Assembly (NCBI GenBank): GCA_021397835.1
Contig: JAJFZO010000396.1
Coordinates: forward strand, 186,001-250,000
Length of the DNA stretch: 64,000 nucleotides
Direction: 5' to 3'
From: Moringa oleifera
Lineage: Eukaryota > Streptophyta > Magnoliopsida > Brassicales > Moringaceae
The notes below the pieces were generated by a model. That model did no database searches and had not been told where the DNA came from. It saw nothing but the letters and a program-made list of their open reading frames with translations. This document shows, one piece after another, positions 47,890-58,095 of the stretch (position 1 is the first letter of the stretch; each line of letters begins with the position of its first letter). The position numbers were made by a program, and so were the translations under genes.

Positions 47890-48322
47890 AGATTTAGCGA
47901 CACCTATGGGCGGTCACTGTGGTTGCCTCATGCATAAACATGCCTTTGCATGTGAAGGCAGGCAAAGGTACATGGTACATGGCTTCGACCATGCACCATG
48001 CATGCCTTCGTATGTGAAACCAACCAAAGGTGGAGACAGCCATTTGTGTGTGCACTAGCGAGCGAAGGCATGCATGGCTGTCACATGCAACCACTTGTGG
48101 CTATCTTCATCGTCTGTCGAAGGCTTAAAGGTGGTCACAACCATCCATGGCTACCTTTGCCAGCTCGCGAGCAAAAGCATGCATGGTGCCGCATGTAGCT
48201 GCCTGTTGCTGCCTTCATCAGCTTCAGAAGGCTCGCAGGTGGCCACATTCACCAGTGGCTACCTTCGCCAGCTTGTGGGCAAAGGCTTGCATAGGTGCAA
48301 CTTGCAGTAACCCATGGCTGCC
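47890..48322. repeat. GC-rich CATG-palindrome minisatellite (left part, period about 110-115 bp)
   Basis: Units carry GCATGCATGG, TGTCACATGCAACCAC, TTGTGGCTA(T/C)C, and GAAGGCT..AGGTGG(T/C)CAC. The array continues at 53239-53490 on the far side of the copia insertion with the same motifs. The short open frames here are repeat-derived. Confidence 0.8.
48318..48322. repeat. Left TSD (CTGCC) of nested copia
   Basis: CTGCC before the 5' LTR equals CTGCC at 53234-53238 after the 3' LTR, a standard 5-bp duplication. Confidence 0.9.
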
Positions 48323-48647
48323 TGTTAGGATTCTGAGCATGGACTCTTATTCTTGTGGATCAAACTCTCAACAATCAAATGAGTTGAGTCCAACTGCCCA
48401 AACAATGGGCCCAAGCTCTATTGCTGCAAAACATCCCAATGTAACAAGTATAGGCCCAACAGGAAGAGATCTTACTTAGTAATTACAGAATTAACATTTT
48501 GTATATAATTGATCAAGTTGATTAACAAATCTGTAATTGTTACCCTACCTATAAATACATAATATATGGCCTCAAAGGTTTTTGAGCAGCCATCATCTTC
48601 ACAAAGAAACACTTAGCATCTTTTACAATTTTCATTCTATTTTATCT
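48323..48647 (+). repeat. 5' LTR of nested copia
   Basis: Begins TGTTAGGATT and ends TTTTATCT directly before the primer-binding site. A TATA-like CTATAAATACATAA near 48550 is the probable LTR promoter. Same length as the 3' copy. Confidence 0.93.
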
Positions 48648-48660
48648 TAGTATCAAAGCC
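48648..48660 (+). other. Primer-binding site of nested copia
   Basis: TAGTATCAAAGCC directly follows the 5' LTR and matches the initiator tRNA-Met-complementary TGGTATCAGAGCC except for two G-to-A changes. Confidence 0.85.
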
Positions 48661-48677
48661 TCCCAAGATCTGCTGCC

Positions 48678-49610
48678 ATGGCCTCTTATAGTGACTCTAG
48701 CCCTAACAACAGTGTTATTAATCAAAACTCCAGAAGCTTCTTTCCGTTTTTTGCATTACTCAACTTTCAATTCAGCTTCAAGCTTGATAGAGAAAACTAT
48801 GTTATATGGAAGAATCAGGTATTAACTTTGGCTAAAGGACATAAAATAGAAGGATTCCTACTAGGAGCAAAGACTTGTCTACTAGCTTTCATTATTTCTA
48901 GATATGAAGAAGGGAAAGCAAAGGAAATAGAAAATCTTGCATTCCATGACTGGATTCAACAAACTAACTACTGGCAAGCTGGTTAATGTCCATCATGTCT
49001 CTAGACATACTCAGTCAAATTAAAATAGACATTACTGCATACGAACTATGGTTAAGTATTGAAAAATTATTTAGAACGCAGTTGAAGTCCACACTCTACT
49101 CTACAGAGAAAGGGTTAGCATCTGTCACTGCTTATTACAGCTAGCTCAATGGCATAGCTGACAGCTTAGCCTTGATAGGTAACCCAATTTCTGACTTGAA
49201 ATTTATCACTGCATTTCTCACTGGAATAGACAAGGACTACGATGCAATCTCTATTCAATGTTTAGTCTAGGTCTAATGAGTTAACACTATAAGAAATCTT
49301 AGCCTTATTACTGAGCCATGAACAACGACTAGAACAGTATAATCAAGAATCATTCAGCAGTATACACCCTATGGCCAATATAACGAAGAACAAGAACCAA
49401 AAGAATGTTACTTCATGAAGGAGTAGTAACAATAATTTCAACCGCGGCCGAACCAGAGGGAGAAGAAATGGTCAAGGATGATGGAGAACCTTAAACAGAC
49501 CAACATGCCAAATCTGCACTAAACAAGGTCATACAGCATATGACTGTTGGTATAGATTTCAAGAATCCTTTCAAGCTCCTGACCATAGCAACAATAATGA
49601 AAATCCAAAT
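48678..49610 (+). pseudogene. Copia gag (disrupted)
   Basis: ATG at 48678 opens 102 codons with the copia gag N-terminus (FSFKLDRENYVIWKNQVLTL), then a frameshift near 48985. Later pieces continue in other frames (L-K-F-I-T-A-F-L-T-G-I-D near 49200). A zinc knuckle CQICTKQGHTAYDC (CX2CX4HX4C) near 49505-49550 is intact. In-frame stops are present between them. Confidence 0.85.
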
Positions 49611-52600
49611 GCCTACCTAGCCTCCACTGAATCAATAGCTGACCCCGATTGGTATGCAAACAGCACTTCAAGCCATGTCACTGCAGAGCTGGACAATCTG
49701 TCCCTCAGGTCTAACTACATTGGTAAACAAAAATCGATCATTGGCAATGGTCAAACCCTCAACATCTCTCACACAGGTCACACTTATTTATCCACTTATT
49801 TACTTAATGCCAATTTGCATTTCAAAAATATTTTGAGAGTACCTGCAATTTCTAAGAATCTTATCAGCATTTCTCAACTCATTTTTGATAATATAGTGTT
49901 TGTTATGTTTGATGACTTTCATCTCTTTATGAAGGACCAAGTAACCAAGAAAACATTGCTAAAAGGTCAAGCTAAGGATGACCTATATCTACTGCTTCCA
50001 CCAACTGTCACCACCAGTCACTTTTCTAGAAACAAACCAAACAGTAACAAAGTAGCTCAATATCTTGTCAATTCTAGATTAAGTCGAGGTAATCCACCTC
50101 TTCTTTATTTTTTGAATTCTATGTCTATTAATGCAGACCTATGGCATAGGCGTCTTGGTCATCCATCAGACATAGTCTTTAAAAATTTTAAAAAATCTAG
50201 TATCACTTTTTTTTTTAAAGTTAATACAAGTTCATCTTTTTACTCAGCATGTGCAATTTGCAAGAGCCATAAACTACCATTTTCTCTTTCACACACTAAA
50301 ACTAATGCACCCTTAGAACTAATTCACACGGATCTCTGGGGTCCATCACATGTCCCTTCCAGACAAAGTTTCAAATACTATATCCATTTCATGGATGACT
50401 TTTTTAGGTATACATGGATTTACCCCTTCCATGATAAAACACAAGCACTTTTCACCTTCACACACTTTAAGGAACAAATTGAAAATATGTTGAACATTAA
50501 GATTAAAAAAATTCAAAGTGATTGGGGAGAAGAGTATAGATCGTTCTTACCTTTTCTTCATCAAGAGGGCATAGCTTTTCGATATCCATGTCCACACACT
50601 CATCAAAAAAATGGAAAAACTGAAAGAAAACATAGACACATCACTAAGTTAGGTTTCACTTTACTCAATCAAGCTTTACTAACTTTAAATTTTTGATGGA
50701 AAGCATTTCATATAGCAATGTTTCTAATTAATAGGCTGCCCATTCCTATTTTGTCTAACAAGTCCCCATTAGAATCTCTCTTCAATCAAAAACCTGACTA
50801 TACATTCTTAAAGACTTTTGGCTGCTCATGTTACCTACATCTTTGACCTTATAACAAGCACACGATGGAATTCAGATCCACCAAATGTCTGTTTCTAGGA
50901 TACAGTCCTAGTCACGAAGGTTATTACTATTTACATCCCTCTAAACGTTGTTATATCACTAGAAATGTTAGGTTTAATGAATTTGAATTCCCCTTTTATA
51001 CCCTCTTTCCTAACTTGGGTTCCCTTTCCTCAGCTTATCCATCTCCATCTCCTACCTCTGTCTCTATTCACACCTGCCTCAATCCTACCTCTAGTGGAAA
51101 CAGTAATAGTAGTGACCTTTAGCAACATATTTCTAGTTCTTCTCCTCACACATACTCACCTCAAACCCATTCCTTAACACTCCACTCTATCTCTTCCTAT
51201 TCTTCTTCTCATACACTTCTTACTTCACCTAATCCTCCTACCTAATCTTACCATTCACCTAGTCCTACTGCTCCACCTACCAGAACTCATCCTATGATCA
51301 CTTGAGCAAAAGCAAGGATTTTTAAGTCTAAAATATTTCTTATCTTTGTCACACATCCATAACCTCTGCCCACTTCTATCAATAAAGCCCTTACCAATCT
51401 AGTTTGGAAATCAGCCATGCTCGATGAATTTCAAGCGCTCCTGCAAAACAAAACATGAGAATTAGTGCCTCCCTCACCAAATCAAAAGGTGATTGACAAC
51501 AAATGGATATTCAAAGCCAAATACAATTCAGATGGCAGTTTAGAGAGACAAAAAGCTCGATTAGTTGCCAAGGGTTTTCAGCAATTACCTGGCATTGATT
51601 TTTCACAAACTTATAGCCTGTCATTAAGCCTTCCACTATCAGAATACTACTGTTTCTATTGCTATTTCCAAAGGCTGGGATGTCCAGCAATTAGATGTCC
51701 ATAATGCCTTCCTCAACGGTCATCTTCAAGAGACAATTTACATGACTCAACCACCTGGATTCATTGATTCTCTTCATCCACAGTATGTCTATCAACTTCA
51801 TAAGACTCTTTATGGACTCAAACAAGCACCCAGAGCCTGGTTTCACAGCATCAAAATTATCTCTTCAACTAGGGATTTCTCAACTTCCAAGCAGACAACT
51901 CACTCTTCTTTTTCCTCTCAAGCGATTCCTACATCTATGTTTTATTATATGTGGATGAAATTTTAGTCACTAGTAACAATCCTACCCTCGTTCAAGAATT
52001 CATCTCAAAGCTTAGTCACAGGTATGCACTCAAAAATCTTGGCTCTTTACAGTATTTTCTAGGCATCTAAGTCTCTCGCTATTCTCAAGACCTCTTTATC
52101 ACCTAATCTAAATACACTCAAGAGCTCATTGAGTCCTATAACCTTCACTTCTCAAAACCTTGTCTTACTTTTATCTCCAGTGGCCTTCCTCTCTCCATAC
52201 ACTCTTGCTCTCCTTTGCCTAATCCCACTCAATATCGTCAATTACTTGGTTTCTTCAGTACCTCATCCTCACACGTCCTGATATCTCCTTCACTGTGAAT
52301 AAACTAAGCCAATTTCTCTACTCTTCCACTACTTCTCACTGGCAAGCCTGCAAATGATTGCTCAGATACCTTCAAGGAACCATCCATTTTGGTCTCCTCT
52401 TTTAACCCACCTCTAATTTTTAACTCACCGCTTTTTTTTATGCCAACTGGGCTTGTTGCCCTGATGATCATTGATCAATCAGTGACCACTACATCTACCT
52501 AAGGAATAATATATTTTCTTGAAACTCCAAGAAACAGTCAGTGGTGGCTTAATCTAGCACAAAGTCTGAAAACTAGGCCTTACCTCAAACTATTGTTGAA

Positions 52601-52840
52601 TTAGCTTGGATCAAATCTTTAGTTCATGAAAACAAGCTCTTACCTGATCATCGGGTGATGCTTTGATGTGACAATCAAGGAGCCGCGGCCCTCGTCGTCA
52701 GTCCGATGTACCATGTCCGAACCAAGTATATTGTGGTTGACATTCACTTCGTTAGAGACCACATAACATGTGGAGCACTCAAAGTCAACTACATCCCGTC
52801 GTCGGAGTAGATTACCGACGCCCTTATCAAGCCCTTGTCG
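49611..52840 (+). pseudogene. Copia pol: protease, integrase, reverse transcriptase, RNase H (disrupted)
   Basis: Protease near 49650 reads WYANSTSSHV where D-S-G-A is expected, so the catalytic Asp is Asn. The GAG-pre-integrase/integrase frame 49815-50696 is open for 293 codons: LWHRRLGHPSD, HTDLWGP, QSDWGEEY and the later TERKHRH, so the three acidic integrase residues remain. RT pieces: KARLVAKGFQQLPGIDFSQ (about 51550), LDVHNAFLNGHLQETIYM (about 51690), LYGLKQAPRAWF (about 51810), and YVDEILV (about 51948) where Y-V-D-D is expected. RNase H near 52650-52790 has C-D-N-Q-G-A-A and R-T-K-Y-I-V-V-D-I-H-F-V-R-D. Several frames and stops break the polyprotein. Confidence 0.9.
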
Positions 52841-52896
52841 TAACCTTCCCTCTGTTAATTTCGACGTAAACTTTAGGTCGAGGACTCTCCCCTCAG

Positions 52897-52908
52897 TTTG
52901 AGGGGGGA
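52897..52908 (+). other. Polypurine tract of nested copia
   Basis: GAGGGGGGA within TTTGAGGGGGGA immediately precedes the 3' LTR start TGTTAAGATT, the position expected for plus-strand priming. Confidence 0.85.
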
Positions 52909-53233
52909 TGTTAAGATTATAAATTTGGACTCTTTTTCCTGTGGATCAGACTCTCAAAAATCAAATGAGTTGAGCCCAACTGCCCAAACAATAGGCCTAA
53001 GCTCTACTGCTACAAAACATCCCAATGCAACAAGTATAGGCCCAACAAGAAGAGATCTTACTTAGTAATTACAGAGTTAACATTTTGTATACAATTGATC
53101 AAGTTAATTAACAAATCTGTAATTGTTACCCTACCTATAAATACATAGTATGTGGCTTCAAAGGTTTTTAAGCAGCCACCATCTTCCCAAAGAAACACTT
53201 AGTAACTTTTACAATTTCAATACTATTTTATCT
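52909..53233 (+). repeat. 3' LTR of nested copia
   Basis: Begins TGTTAAGATT and ends TTTTATCT directly before the right TSD. It aligns with the 5' LTR without length change, differing mostly by transitions. Confidence 0.93.
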
Positions 53234-53238
53234 CTGCC

Positions 53239-54040
53239 TACTTCATTAACTCTTAAAGGCTCGTAGGTGGCCATAGCCACCCATGGCTGCCTTCGCCACT
53301 TCGCGGGTGAAAGCATACATGCATGGGTGCCACATGCAGCCACCTGTGGCTGTCTTCATTGGCTCTGAAGGCTCGAAGGTGGCTACCTTCATCGGCTCTC
53401 GAATGCTCGCAAGACAAGGCATGCATGGTTGCCACATGCAGCCACTTGTGGCTACATTTGTTGGCTCTCAAAGGCTCATAGGTGATTGCAGGCCTCGAAC
53501 GGAGCCATGACGATCGCTATTGGCAGTTGACAAGGCTGCCACCTTGCTGCCCTCGAAGGCAACCATGGAGACCACCATGGGTAGTCACCAAGGCTACCAC
53601 CATGTTGTGCTCGAAGGCAGCCATGGCGACCTCCATGGTCTATCGCCAAGGTTGCTAGCTTGCTGCCCTCAAAGGCAGCCATGGTGACTAACCATGGGCA
53701 ATCGCCAAGGTTGCCACCATGTTGTGCTCGAAGGCAGCCATGGCGACCTTCATGGTCTATCACCAAGGTTGCCACCTTGCTGCTCTCAAAGGCAGCCATG
53801 GTGACCAACCATGGGCAGTCGCCAAGGCTGCCACCATGTTACGCTCAAAGGTAGCCATGGCGACCTCCATGGTTTATCGCCAAGGCTGCTACCTTGCTGT
53901 CCTCAAAGGTAGCAATGGCAACCAACCATGGGCAGTCGCCAAGGCTACCACCTCTCCACCTTCGAAGGCAGCCATGGTGATCGCCATGGGTCATCGCCAA
54001 GGTTGCCACCTAGGTGCCTCCAAAAGTTGCCATGGACACT
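53239..54040. repeat. GC-rich minisatellites of CACTA element 3 (right part)
   Basis: Up to about 53490 the 110-115-bp unit continues (GCATGCATGG, CACATGCAGCCAC, TTGTGGCTAC). From about 53520 a second unit of about 58-60 bp takes over: AAGGCAGCCATGG(C/T)GA, (A/T)CCATGG, CGCCAAGG(T/C)TGCCACC and TTG(C/T)TG(C/T)(C/G)CTC. CCATGG occurs in nearly every unit, and CAAGGTTGCCACCTTG is itself palindromic. Overlapping open frames on both strands are artefacts of the array. Confidence 0.88.
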
Positions 54041-54429
54041 TGCATGCGAATGCATGCCCTTGGTTATCTTTAAAGGCAGCCATGGAAATTTGCAAGCGAA
54101 AGCATGCCTTTGGCTGTTTGAGAAGAATGGTAAGGAGCTTTCACTGCTTATCTAGCGATCGACTCGAAGTTGGTTGCTAGATGTTACTTCTAATGACAGC
54201 AATAAGTGGCTATCTCTAGGTCCTTATAAATATAAACCCCAATTTTTTTTTCATTTTGGGCCGCATTTCTTCCCTCCATTTCTTTTGCTATCTTTGCATC
54301 TCTCTCTCTTTACAACTCTTTTTCTCTCCAGCTAGCTTTTCGGTCTCTTTCGTTTTCTAGTCCATTTTTTCCACCTTGAAAGGCTATCTTCTCCTTTTCT
54401 ATATGAGGTTGCCTTCTTTGCTTAATAAT

Positions 54430-55370
54430 TTTCACAAGTAATTGAAGAAATTTTTATTGATAATATCAATATTTGAAAAATTTTATATACAAATATTATG
54501 ATTAGATTTGGTAATTATAAAAATTATTTAGATGTTAAACAAATTTTATAGTTATTAATTTCATTTTTTAATAAATTAATTTATGTTATATTAGTTAGGT
54601 AATGGTTTAATTTAGATGAATTTGAGATAAATATTTTAATTAGATTTTTATAAAATTTAAAATTAGTTAGATGTTAATTAAATTCTGTAGTTATTAATTT
54701 GATTTGTTAATGAATTTAGTTTATGTTTGATTAGTTAGAAAATAATTTAATTGGCTTGTAATTTAAGATAATAATTTAATTAGATTTTTATAAAATTTTA
54801 ATTAGTTAGGTATTAATTAAAATTTTTAATTATTAATTTTATAGGTTAATTAAATTTAGTTTATATTAGATTAGATAGCTAATAGTTTAATGAGATTGTA
54901 ATTTGAGATAAATAATTTAATTTGATTTTTATAAAATTTAAATTAGTTAGATCTTAATTAAATTTTGTAATTGTTAATTTGATTTGTTAATAAATTTAGT
55001 GTATGTTTGATAAGTTAGAAAATAATTTAATTAATTTGTAATTTAAAATAAATAATTTAATTAGATTTTTGTGAAATTTAAATTAATTAAGTATTAATTA
55101 AATTTTGTAATTGTTAATTTTATAGGTTAATTAAATTTAGTTTACTTTAGATTAGAGAGTTAATAGTTTAATTAGATTGTAATTTGAAATAAATAATTTA
55201 ATTAAATTTTTATTAAATTCAAATTAGTTAAATGTTAATTAAATTTTATAGTTGTTAATTTATTTGTTAATAAAATTAGTTTGTATTAGATTAGATAGAT
55301 AATAGTTTAATTAGATTGTGATTTCATGAGACAAATAATTTAATTAGATTTTTAAGAAAATTATTTTACT
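54430..55370. repeat. AT-rich satellite, period about 140 bp
   Basis: AATTAGTTA(G/A)(A/G)T.TTAATTAAA recurs near 54661, 54800, 54941, 55081 and 55222, giving spacings of 139-141 bp. Each unit also has TTTAGTTTA(T/C), GATTAG(A/T)(T/G)AG, and TTAATTAGATTTTTATAAAA. About six to seven units. Confidence 0.9.
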
Positions 55371-55676
55371 TACTTGTTAGATGAGCCATATTTTGAAGGT
55401 TATTCTATGAAAAAAGAGGGCAAGGAAGTGGAAATGGAAGAGGAAGACCTTGAAAATGATTAGTTTTTTGTTTTTTTTTTAATTTTTTTTAATCATTTAA
55501 TCTATTGGTTTATATAATTTATTTTGAAAATTATGTGTTGAACTGATTATTTGTTATATTGTCTTTTCATCATGTATTTTAGGGGGTTTTAGTTTGATTT
55601 TCAGGGAAGATTCTGTCAAATTTTTTATAAATCCATCAAACTAACTTAAGCTTATAAATTTCATCAACATGATTAG

Positions 55677-55872
55677 ATGAGGGGCCAAGGGAGACGAGAT
55701 GACTCTAGAGGGAGAGGTGTTTCTGGAAGAAGAGGTGAATATCTTGAAAGGACATGTTTTAGGCTCTTCTAGCTTTGTTGTTATTAGGATGTCTAGCTCA
55801 TGGAGTATGCAGAGTTCAAGTAGACAATAGATTTATGTAGATAATATCACGTAAGTATTTATAATTAATATT
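55677..55872 (+). pseudogene. Transposase_24-like protein, N-terminal piece (CACTA element 3)
   Basis: ATG at 55677 opens a Gly/Arg-rich start (MRGQGRRDDSRGRGVSGRRG) similar in kind to the start of the pseudogene in CACTA element 2 (16945 on minus). Stops follow within 40 codons. The Mutator-like element is inserted right after it. Confidence 0.5.
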
Positions 55873-55873
55873 T
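55865..55873. repeat. Left 9-bp TSD of nested Mutator-like element
   Basis: TTAATATTT, identical to 61486-61494. A 9-bp duplication is diagnostic for Mutator-type insertion. Confidence 0.95.
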
Positions 55874-56030
55874 GGGTTAATTACACTAAGAGGACCTACA
55901 TTTTAGGTGCAGTATCAAATTGAGACCTATATGAAAAATTGCATCAAATTGGGATTCACATAACATACAATTTGCAATGCGGGATCTCCGTCAATAAAAC
56001 TCGTTAGAATTAATGGGACGGCTTACTTAT
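55874..56030 (+). repeat. Left TIR of the MULE
   Basis: Runs from GGGTTAATTACACTAAGAGG to about TTAATGGGACGGCTTACT and pairs with 61330-61485 in reverse complement with roughly one mismatch in ten. It includes the word GGATCTCCGTCAATAAAAC, matched in the right arm. Confidence 0.93.
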
Positions 56031-56237
56031 ATGATACGCACATGCTTGTTAAGTGTGCAATTATATTGAAGACCTTTTTGTCACTATAAAATGAAGCAGA
56101 ATTGCTCCTAGCGAATGTGTGAAATTTTTCTCTTCATCTATCAAATTCAAGCATCGTTTGTTGCTTAAATCCGAGATTCAAGTACGCATCTCTTAACTCT
56201 TTCAATTTGTTATTTCTTTTCATATCGATTGAGTAAA

Positions 56238-57413
56238 ATGGCTGCAAATTTGTATCAATTAAACAATGAAAAAAGGAAAGAAAAACTTGAAGCAATTTAA
56301 GATGTTCAATACTTTTGTGGAATCAATGTGCCATTGAGGACTGCATAGACTGTTTCAAATTTTGGAAGGAGATTTTTCAGTTGCTTAAGACCTAAGGTGC
56401 TGAGGTATATTTTTGTTGATTTGATTTTAATGATTGACAAAGAAGATTTCGATACTAGTTGGTAAAATTAGTAATGATTCACTGCTTATGTTAATTCCTT
56501 AGTTGTTTTGTTATATTAATTACTTGTGATATTGTAATAATTTGTATATGTCAATTGTTTGATACTGCTAGCGATGTAACACTTCGAGATATTGCAATAC
56601 ATGTGTTTATTGCTGTGCAATTGACAAAGAACAGAAGAATAGTTCATATACTTGTTTCTTGTTACCCTTGTAGTTGAAGTCATTTTGAGGTTGCTAGGTC
56701 TTGACTAATCCTCCATATTGTTTGTGGTCCAGTGGGTGCTTAGCCTTGTCATTGCTGCAGGTTTCTAGGTTATGGCTCTGCATATTATTGGGCTAGTCAT
56801 TTGAAAACGAAAACTCATTATTTTCCCTATTTTGACAACATAAGCAATATTACTCATCTTAGGAATTCCAAAACAAAATCTACAAGAGAAAATATGCCAT
56901 CTTGAAAACTTTATGGTTGTAGCCTTTTTATGTTAGATATCTAATACAATTTAGTTTTAACTTAGTTTAATATTTGAAATTACTTGATATTTAGTTTATC
57001 TTAGTCTAGTTTAGTTTAGTGTTGATTACAATTACAATTTAATTTACAAGTTTTTTGCATTAAAGCAGTCGAAAAATTGTGGATTCTTTCGTTGGCATGA
57101 TCCAAATCCTTGTCCACATGCACGTCGAGTTGTTCATAATGTATTTGAACGGATAAACAAGGTTAAAGCTAAATTGGCATGGTATAAAGGCTTGTTGATT
57201 TTATCTTGGAGCCTCTTTATGATCTTCATTGTTATGTCATGGTTTCTGTTCATGAAGAACAGAAAAAAAATGGTGATGAAGCATCTGTTAAATGGGTTCA
57301 AAAATGATTTTAGGGTTAGAGGTTGTAAGCTTCATTTAAAATTATATGTGAGAATATTTAGTGTTGATATTATAAGTTATAAACTTCATTGTGTTATGTT
57401 TTTTATTGAATAA
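56238..57413 (+). pseudogene. GRF-type zinc finger/membrane protein, second gene of the MULE
   Basis: Proposed exon 1 at 56238-56396 starts MAANLYQLNNEKRKEK and contains F-C-G-I-N-V-P-L-R-T and F-G-R-R-F-F-S-C, interrupted by two stop codons (EAI*, RTA*). A 669-bp intron (GTGCTG...TTAAAG) leads to exon 2 at 57066-57413, open with CGFFRWHDPNPCPHARR followed by a hydrophobic segment (LILSWSLFMIFIVMSWFLFM). The order C-x..P-L-R-T, G-R-R-F-x-x-C, C-G-F-F-x-W-x-D, C-terminal membrane segment is that of plant GRF zinc finger proteins. The function of these small proteins is not established; the GRF domain is a nucleic-acid-binding fold in other proteins. It begins about 200 bp inside the left TIR, so the TIR may drive it. 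Confidence 0.75.
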
Positions 57414-58095
57414 TTTTAGGTGAGAGTTAAACTTTGTAATCAAATATTTTTCTTAATTCTTGAAATCTTCATTTGAAACTCATATGTTGATTACATTTTT
57501 TTCTTAGTTTTTTTATCTGTTGGATGATCAAATGCGATATATCATTTGAAATTAATATGATTCAATGTAATCTTTTTTTATTTTTGGGTTCATCAATTAC
57601 TAAATACAAACTATTCAAATAAAGAAGTAAAATTATAAAATATAACGTCATCAAATTGTTTGCTTACTCATTATCCAATATTACAAAGCTTAATTAACAA
57701 AGCAAATTGTCTTCATTTGTTTTTCAATAAATGAAATTTTCAAAAAACATAAAAATATCTACTGCTTATACAAAATTTTCAAATTATCCAACAGTGACCA
57801 CTCAAATCATCCAACAAGTACTACAAATGCACTAGGTGCACCTATTGGGTTGATCGATGACCACTACTTGCAATTCTACTTGACCTCTTTTTAGGTTATG
57901 TAGGTGGTTAGAAATAAAGAAATAAGTAAGATAATTATAGTTAGGTATAAAAAACATACATTCAAGTAAAACAAAATTGATTAAGAATGTAAATGATTAC
58001 CTGACTATAAATAATTTCATATCCTATGGAATCATTAACCAACATAGGGTAACCAGTAGTAAGTCTCCCTCTTTTTCTGGATGATTTTGGTAGTG

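Larger units (their letters stand above)
48323..53233 (+). mobile_element. Nested Ty1/copia retrotransposon (4,911 bp)
   Basis: A full-length structure: 325-bp LTRs at both ends, primer-binding site, gag, protease/integrase/RT/RNase H in copia order, polypurine tract, and a perfect 5-bp TSD. It sits inside the GC-rich minisatellite of CACTA element 3. The two LTRs differ at roughly 30 of 325 aligned positions by eye. Coding sequence is disrupted, so it is not autonomous now. Confidence 0.95.

Noticed and set aside
53246..54180. Open frames of 60-150 codons in the CCATGG minisatellite
   Set aside because: Repeat-derived. Similar frames occur on both strands and shift with unit length. No protein family is recognisable.
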